Assembly (NCBI GenBank): GCA_030386875.1
Contig: JASJYW010000026.1
Span: 13,658,246-13,722,245 of the forward strand
Source of the DNA: Morinoia aosen
Taxonomy: Eukaryota; Arthropoda; Malacostraca; Amphipoda; Talitridae
Direction of reading: 5' to 3'
Length of the DNA stretch: 64,000 bases
In this document: positions 59,321-64,000 of the stretch, one piece after another
Numbering within the stretch: position 1 is the first letter of the stretch
Layout: each line of letters starts with the position of its first letter
Program-made: the position numbers and the translations under genes
Notes under the pieces: generated by a model
Databases searched by the model: none
What the model saw: the letters and a program-made list of their open reading frames with translations, nothing else
Told to the model about the DNA's origin: nothing

Positions 59321-62300
59321 GCATTTTAGCTCTGTCGACCGTGTAATCGGCTAAATATGCACTTTCCGCCTATGTCGCCACGGGAAACAGCAAACGACGT
59401 GATTTTCACCGCATTCGGCCTAGGAATGGCCCAAAACACGCATTTTAGCTCTGTCGACCGTGGAATCGGCTAAATATGCACTTTCCGCTTATGTCGCCAC
59501 GGGAAACAGCAAACGACGTGATTTTCACCGCATTCGGCCTAGGAATGGCCCAAAACACGCATTTTAGCCCTGTCGACCGTGGAAACGGCTAAATATGCAC
59601 TTTCCGCCTATGTCGCCACGGGAAACAGCAAACGACTTGATTTTCACCGCATTCGGCCTAGGAATGGCCCAAAACACGCATTTTAGCTCTGTCGACCGTG
59701 GAAACGGCTAAATATGCACTTTCCGCCTATGTCGCCACGGGAAACAGCCAACGACGTGATTTTCACCGCATTCGGCCTAGGAATGGCCAAAAACACGCGT
59801 TTTAGCCCTGTCGACCGTGGAATCGGCAAAATATGCACTTTCCGCCTATGTCGCCACGGGAAACAGCAAACGACGTGATTTTCACCGCATTCGGCCTAGG
59901 AATGGCCCAAAACACGCATTTTAGCTCTGTCGACCGTGGAAACGGCTAAATATGCACTTTTCCGCCTATGTCGCCACGGGAAAAAGCAAACGACGTGATT
60001 TTCACCGCATTCGGACTAGGAATGGCCCATAACACGCATTTTAGCTCTGTCGACCGTGGAAACGGCTAAATATGCACTTTCCGCCTATATCGCCACGGGA
60101 AACAGCAAACGACGTGATTTTCACCGCATTCGGCCTAGGAATGGCCCAAAACACGCATTTTAGCTCTGTCGACCGTGGAATCGGCTAAATATGCACTTTC
60201 CGCCCATGTCGCCACGGGAAACAGCAAACGACGTTATTTTCACCGCATTCGGCCTAGGAATGGCCCAAAACACGCATTTTAGCTCTGTCGACCGTGGAAT
60301 CGGCTAAATATGCACTTTCCGCCTATGTCGCCACGGGAAACAGCAAACGACGTGATTTTCACCGCATTCGGCCTAGGAATGGCCCAAAACACGCATTTTA
60401 GCTCTGTCGACCGTGGAATCGGCTAAATATGCACTTTCCGCCTATGTCGCCACGGGAAACAGCAAACGAAGTGATTTTCACCGCATTCGGCCTAGGAATG
60501 GCCCAAAACACGCATTTTAGCTCTGGCGACCGTGGAATCGGCTAAATATGCACTTTCCGCCTATGTCGCCACGGGAAACAGCAACGACGTGATTTTCACC
60601 GCATTCGGCCTAGGAATGGCCCAAAACACGCATTTTAGCTCTGTCGACCGTGGAATCGGCTAAATATGCACTTTCCGCCTATGTCGCCACGGGAAACAGC
60701 AAACGACGTGATTTTCACCGCATTCGGCCTAGGAATGGCCCAAAATACGCATTTTAGCTCTGTCGACCGTGGAATCGGCTAAACATGCACTTTCCGCCTA
60801 TGTCGCCACGGGAAACAGCAAACGACGTGATTTTCACCGCATTCGGCCTAGGAATGGCCCAAAACACGCATTTTAGCTCTGTCGACCGTGGAATCGGCTA
60901 AATATGCACTTTCCGCTTATGTCGCCATGGGAAACAGCAAACGACGTGATTTTCACCGCATTCGGCCTAGGAATGGCCCAAAACAAGCATTTTAGCTCTG
61001 TCGACCGTGGAATCGGCTATATATGCACTTTACGCCTATGTCGCCACGAGAAACAGCAAACGACGTGATTTTTACCGCATTTGGCCTAGGAATGGCCCAA
61101 AACACGCATTTTAGCTCTGTCGACCGTGGAATCGGCTAAATATGCACTTTCCGCCTATGTCGCCACGGGAAACAGCAAACGACGTGATTTTCACCGCATT
61201 CGGCCTAGGAATGGCCCAAAACACGCATTTTAGCTCTGTCGACCGTGGAATCGGCTAAATATGCACTTTCCGCTTATGTCGCCACGGGAAACAGCAAACG
61301 ACGTGATTTTCACCGCATTCGGCCTAGGAATGGCCCAAAACACGCATTTTAGCCCTGTCGACCGAGGAAACGGCTAAATATGCACTTTCCGCCTATGTCG
61401 CCACGGGAAACAGCAAACGAATTGATTTTCACCGCATTCGGCCTAGGAATGGCCCAAAACACGCATTTTAGCTCTGTCGACCGTGGAAACGGCTAAATAT
61501 GCACTTTCCGCCTATGTCGCCACGGGAAACAGCCAACGACGTGATTTTCACCGCATTCGGCCTAGGAATGGCCAAAAACCACGCGTTTTAGCCCTGTCGA
61601 CCGTGGAATCGGCAAAATATGCACTTTTCCGCCTATGTCGCCACGGGAAACAGCAAACGACGTGATTTTCACCGCATTCGGCCTAGGAATGGCCCAAAAC
61701 ACGCATTTTAGCTCTGTCGACCGTGGAAACGGCTAAATATGCACTTTCCCGCCTATGTCGCCACGGGAAAAAGCAAACGACGTGATTTTCACCGCATTCG
61801 GCCTAGGAATGGCCCAAAACACGCATTTTAGCTCTGTCGACCGTGGAAACAGCTAAATATGCACTTTCCGCCTATATCGCCACGGGAAACAGCAAACGAC
61901 GTGATTTTCACCGCATTCGGCCTAGGAATGGCCCAAAACACGCATTTTAGCTCTGTCGACCGTGGAATCGGCTAAATATGCACTTTCCGCCTATGTCGCC
62001 ACGGGAAACAGCAAACGACGTGATTTTCACCGCATTCGGCCTAGGAATGGCCCAAAACACGCATTTTAGCTGTGTCGACCGTGGAATCGGCTAAATATGC
62101 ACTTTCCGCCTATGTCGCCACGGGAAACAGCAAACGACGTGATTTTCACCGCATTCGGCCTAGGAATGGCCCAAAACACGCATTTTAGCTCTGTCGACCG
62201 TGGAATCGGCTAAATATGCACTTTCCGCCTATGTCGCCACGGGAAACAGCAAACGAAGTGATTTTCACCGCATTCGGCCTAGGAATGGCCCAAAACACGC

Positions 62301-64000
62301 ATTTTAGCTCTGTCGACCGTGGAATCGGCTAAATATGCACTTTCCCGCCTATGTCGCCACGGGAAACAGCAAACGACGTGATTTTCACCGCATTTGGCAT
62401 AGGAATGGCCCAAAACACGCATTTTAGCTCTGTCGACCGTGGAAACGGCTAAATATGCACTTTCCGCCTATGTCGCCGCGGGAAACAGCGAACGACGTGA
62501 TTTTCACCGCATTCGGCCTAGGAATGGCCAAAAACACGCTTGTTAGCCCTGTCGACCGTGGAATCGGCTAAATATGCACTTTCCGCCTATGTCGCCACGG
62601 GAACCAGCAAACGACGTGATTTTCACCGCATTCGGCCTAGGAATGGCCCAAAACACGCATTTTAGCTCTGTCGACCGTGTAATCGGCTAAATATGCACTT
62701 TCCGCCTATGTCGCCACGGGAAACAGCAAACGACGTGATTTTCACCGCATTCGGCCTAGGAATGGCCCAAAACACGCATTTTAGCTCTGTCGACCGTGGA
62801 ATCGGCTAAATATGCACTTTCCGCTTATGTCGCCACGGGAAACAGCAAACGACGTGATTTTCACCGCATTCGGCCTAGGAATGGCCCAAAACACGCATTT
62901 TAGCCCTGTCGACCGAGGAAACGGCTAAATATGCACTTTCCGCCTATGTCGCCACGGGAAACAGCAAACGAATTGATTTTCACCGCATTCGGCCTAGGAA
63001 TGGCCCAAAACACGCATTTTAGCTCTGTCGACCGTGGAAACGGCTAAATATGCACTTTCCGCCTATGTCGCCACGGGAAACAGCCAACGACGTGATTTTC
63101 ACCGCATTCGGCCTAGGAATGGCCAAAAACACGCGTTTTAGCCCTGTCGACCGTGGAATCGGCAAAATATGCACTTTCCGCCTATGTCGCCACGGGAAAC
63201 AGCAAACGACGTGATTTTCACCGCATTCGGCCTAGGAATGGCCCAAAACACGCATTTTAGCTCTGTCGACCGTTGAAACGGCTAAATATGCACTTTCCGC
63301 CTATGTCGCCACGGGAAAAAGCAAACGACGTGATTTTCACCGCATTCGGCCTAGGAATGGCCCAAAACACGCATTTTAGCTCTGTCGACCGTGGAAACGG
63401 CTAATATGCACTTTCCGCCTATATCGCCACGGGAAACAGCAAACGACGTGATTTTCACCGCATTCGGCCTAGGAATGGCCCAAAACACGCATTTTAGCTC
63501 TGTCGACCGTGGAATCGGCTAAATATGCACTTTCCGCCTATGTCGCCACGGGAAACAGCAAACGACGTGATTTTCACCGCATTCGGCCTAGGAATGGCCC
63601 AAAACACGCATTTTAGCTGTGTCGACCGTGGAATCGGCTAAATATGCACTTTCCGCCTATGTCGCCACGGGAAACAGCAAACGACGTGATTTTCACCGCA
63701 TTCGGCCTAGGAATGGCCCAAAACACGCATTTTAGCTCTGTCGACCGTGGAATCGGCTAAATATGCACTTTCCGCCTATGTCGCCACGGGAAACAGCAAA
63801 CGAAGTGATTTTCACCGCATTCGGCCTAGGAATGGCCCAAAACACGCATTTTAGCTCTGTCGACCGTGGAATCGGCTAAATATGCACTTTCCGCCTATGT
63901 CGCCACGGGAAACAGCAAACGACGTGATTTTCACCGCATTTGGCATAGGAATGGCCCAAAACACGCATTTTAGCTCTGTCGACCGTGGAAACGGCTAAAT
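59321..64000 (-). repeat. 119-bp satellite array, inverted polarity (block 5)
   Basis: About 39 monomers of the same family running to the window edge. A few single-base insertions (near 59960, 61577 and 61625) are the only length changes. No genes are seen. Confidence 0.98.
61260..64000 (-). repeat. Higher-order repeat, 13-monomer (about 1,547 bp)
   Basis: GACCGAGGAAACGG at about 61361 and 62912, CAGCCAACGACG at 61530 and 63081, GCTGTGTCGACC near 62070 and 63617, and GCATTTGGCATAGG near 62391 and 63938 are 1546-1551 bases apart. An earlier partial copy is 15 monomers upstream (CAGCCAACG at 59745). Confidence 0.87.

Noticed and set aside
30604-64000. The same repeat peptides in the inverted arrays
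   Set aside because: Same cause as on the left: reading frames of the tandem monomer, not genes.
427-64000. CENP-B box or telomeric repeat in the monomer
   Set aside because: No match to the CENP-B box pattern and no short telomere-type repeat is seen. Short palindromes (CCTAGG, GTCGAC) are present but are not evidence of either.

Overview
The window is eukaryotic heterochromatin-like DNA, most likely from an invertebrate animal and probably an arthropod. The sequence does not allow a species call. About 44 kb is one satellite family with a 119-bp monomer (about 51% GC, 11 CpG per monomer). It is interrupted by three Ty3/Gypsy LTR retrotransposon copies and three runs of N (1-426, 30104-30603, 58821-59320; the two internal ones are exactly 500 N, so nominal scaffold gaps). 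I see no host gene, tRNA, rRNA or bacterial feature.

Layout. 427-15114: satellite, plus polarity, with many 1-base indels before about 9.5 kb and almost none after. 15115-19860: Gypsy copy A (K02A2.6/Mag-like), coding on the minus strand, complete with two LTRs and a 5-bp target duplication CATTC. 19861-25574: satellite of about 48 monomers, with a 19-monomer higher-order repeat. 25575-30103: Gypsy copy B, nearly identical to A, cut by the second gap inside its 5' LTR. 30604-38098: satellite in the opposite polarity. 38099-48429: Gypsy copy C, 10.3 kb, a different family with 222-bp LTRs, a TATA box, long gag and pol frames, and a 2.8-kb 3' region holding a small GC-rich membrane-type ORF. 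48430-58820 and 59321-64000: satellite, inverted polarity, built from local higher-order repeats of 4/8, 21 and 13 monomers.

How the pieces relate. In each element gag and pol lie on the minus strand. Gag ends just after a TTTTTTA heptamer in the phase expected for -1 ribosomal frameshifting, and pol continues in the -1 frame through protease, reverse transcriptase, RNase H and DD35E integrase. All three copies carry breaks: frameshifts in A and B, a nonsense codon in gag and a Gly-to-Cys protease active-site change in C. Their LTR pairs are nevertheless nearly identical, so the insertions are young. Copies A and B sit at exactly the same nucleotide of the monomer and the same position of the higher-order repeat, 10,460 bp apart. 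This fits duplication of an element-bearing satellite block (or an assembly duplication) better than two independent insertions.

Main cautions. The satellite polarity flip coincides with an N gap. Single-base, mostly insertion-type indels cluster near the gaps at 1-426 and 30104-30603, so several apparent gene breaks and the inversion itself may be assembly artefacts.
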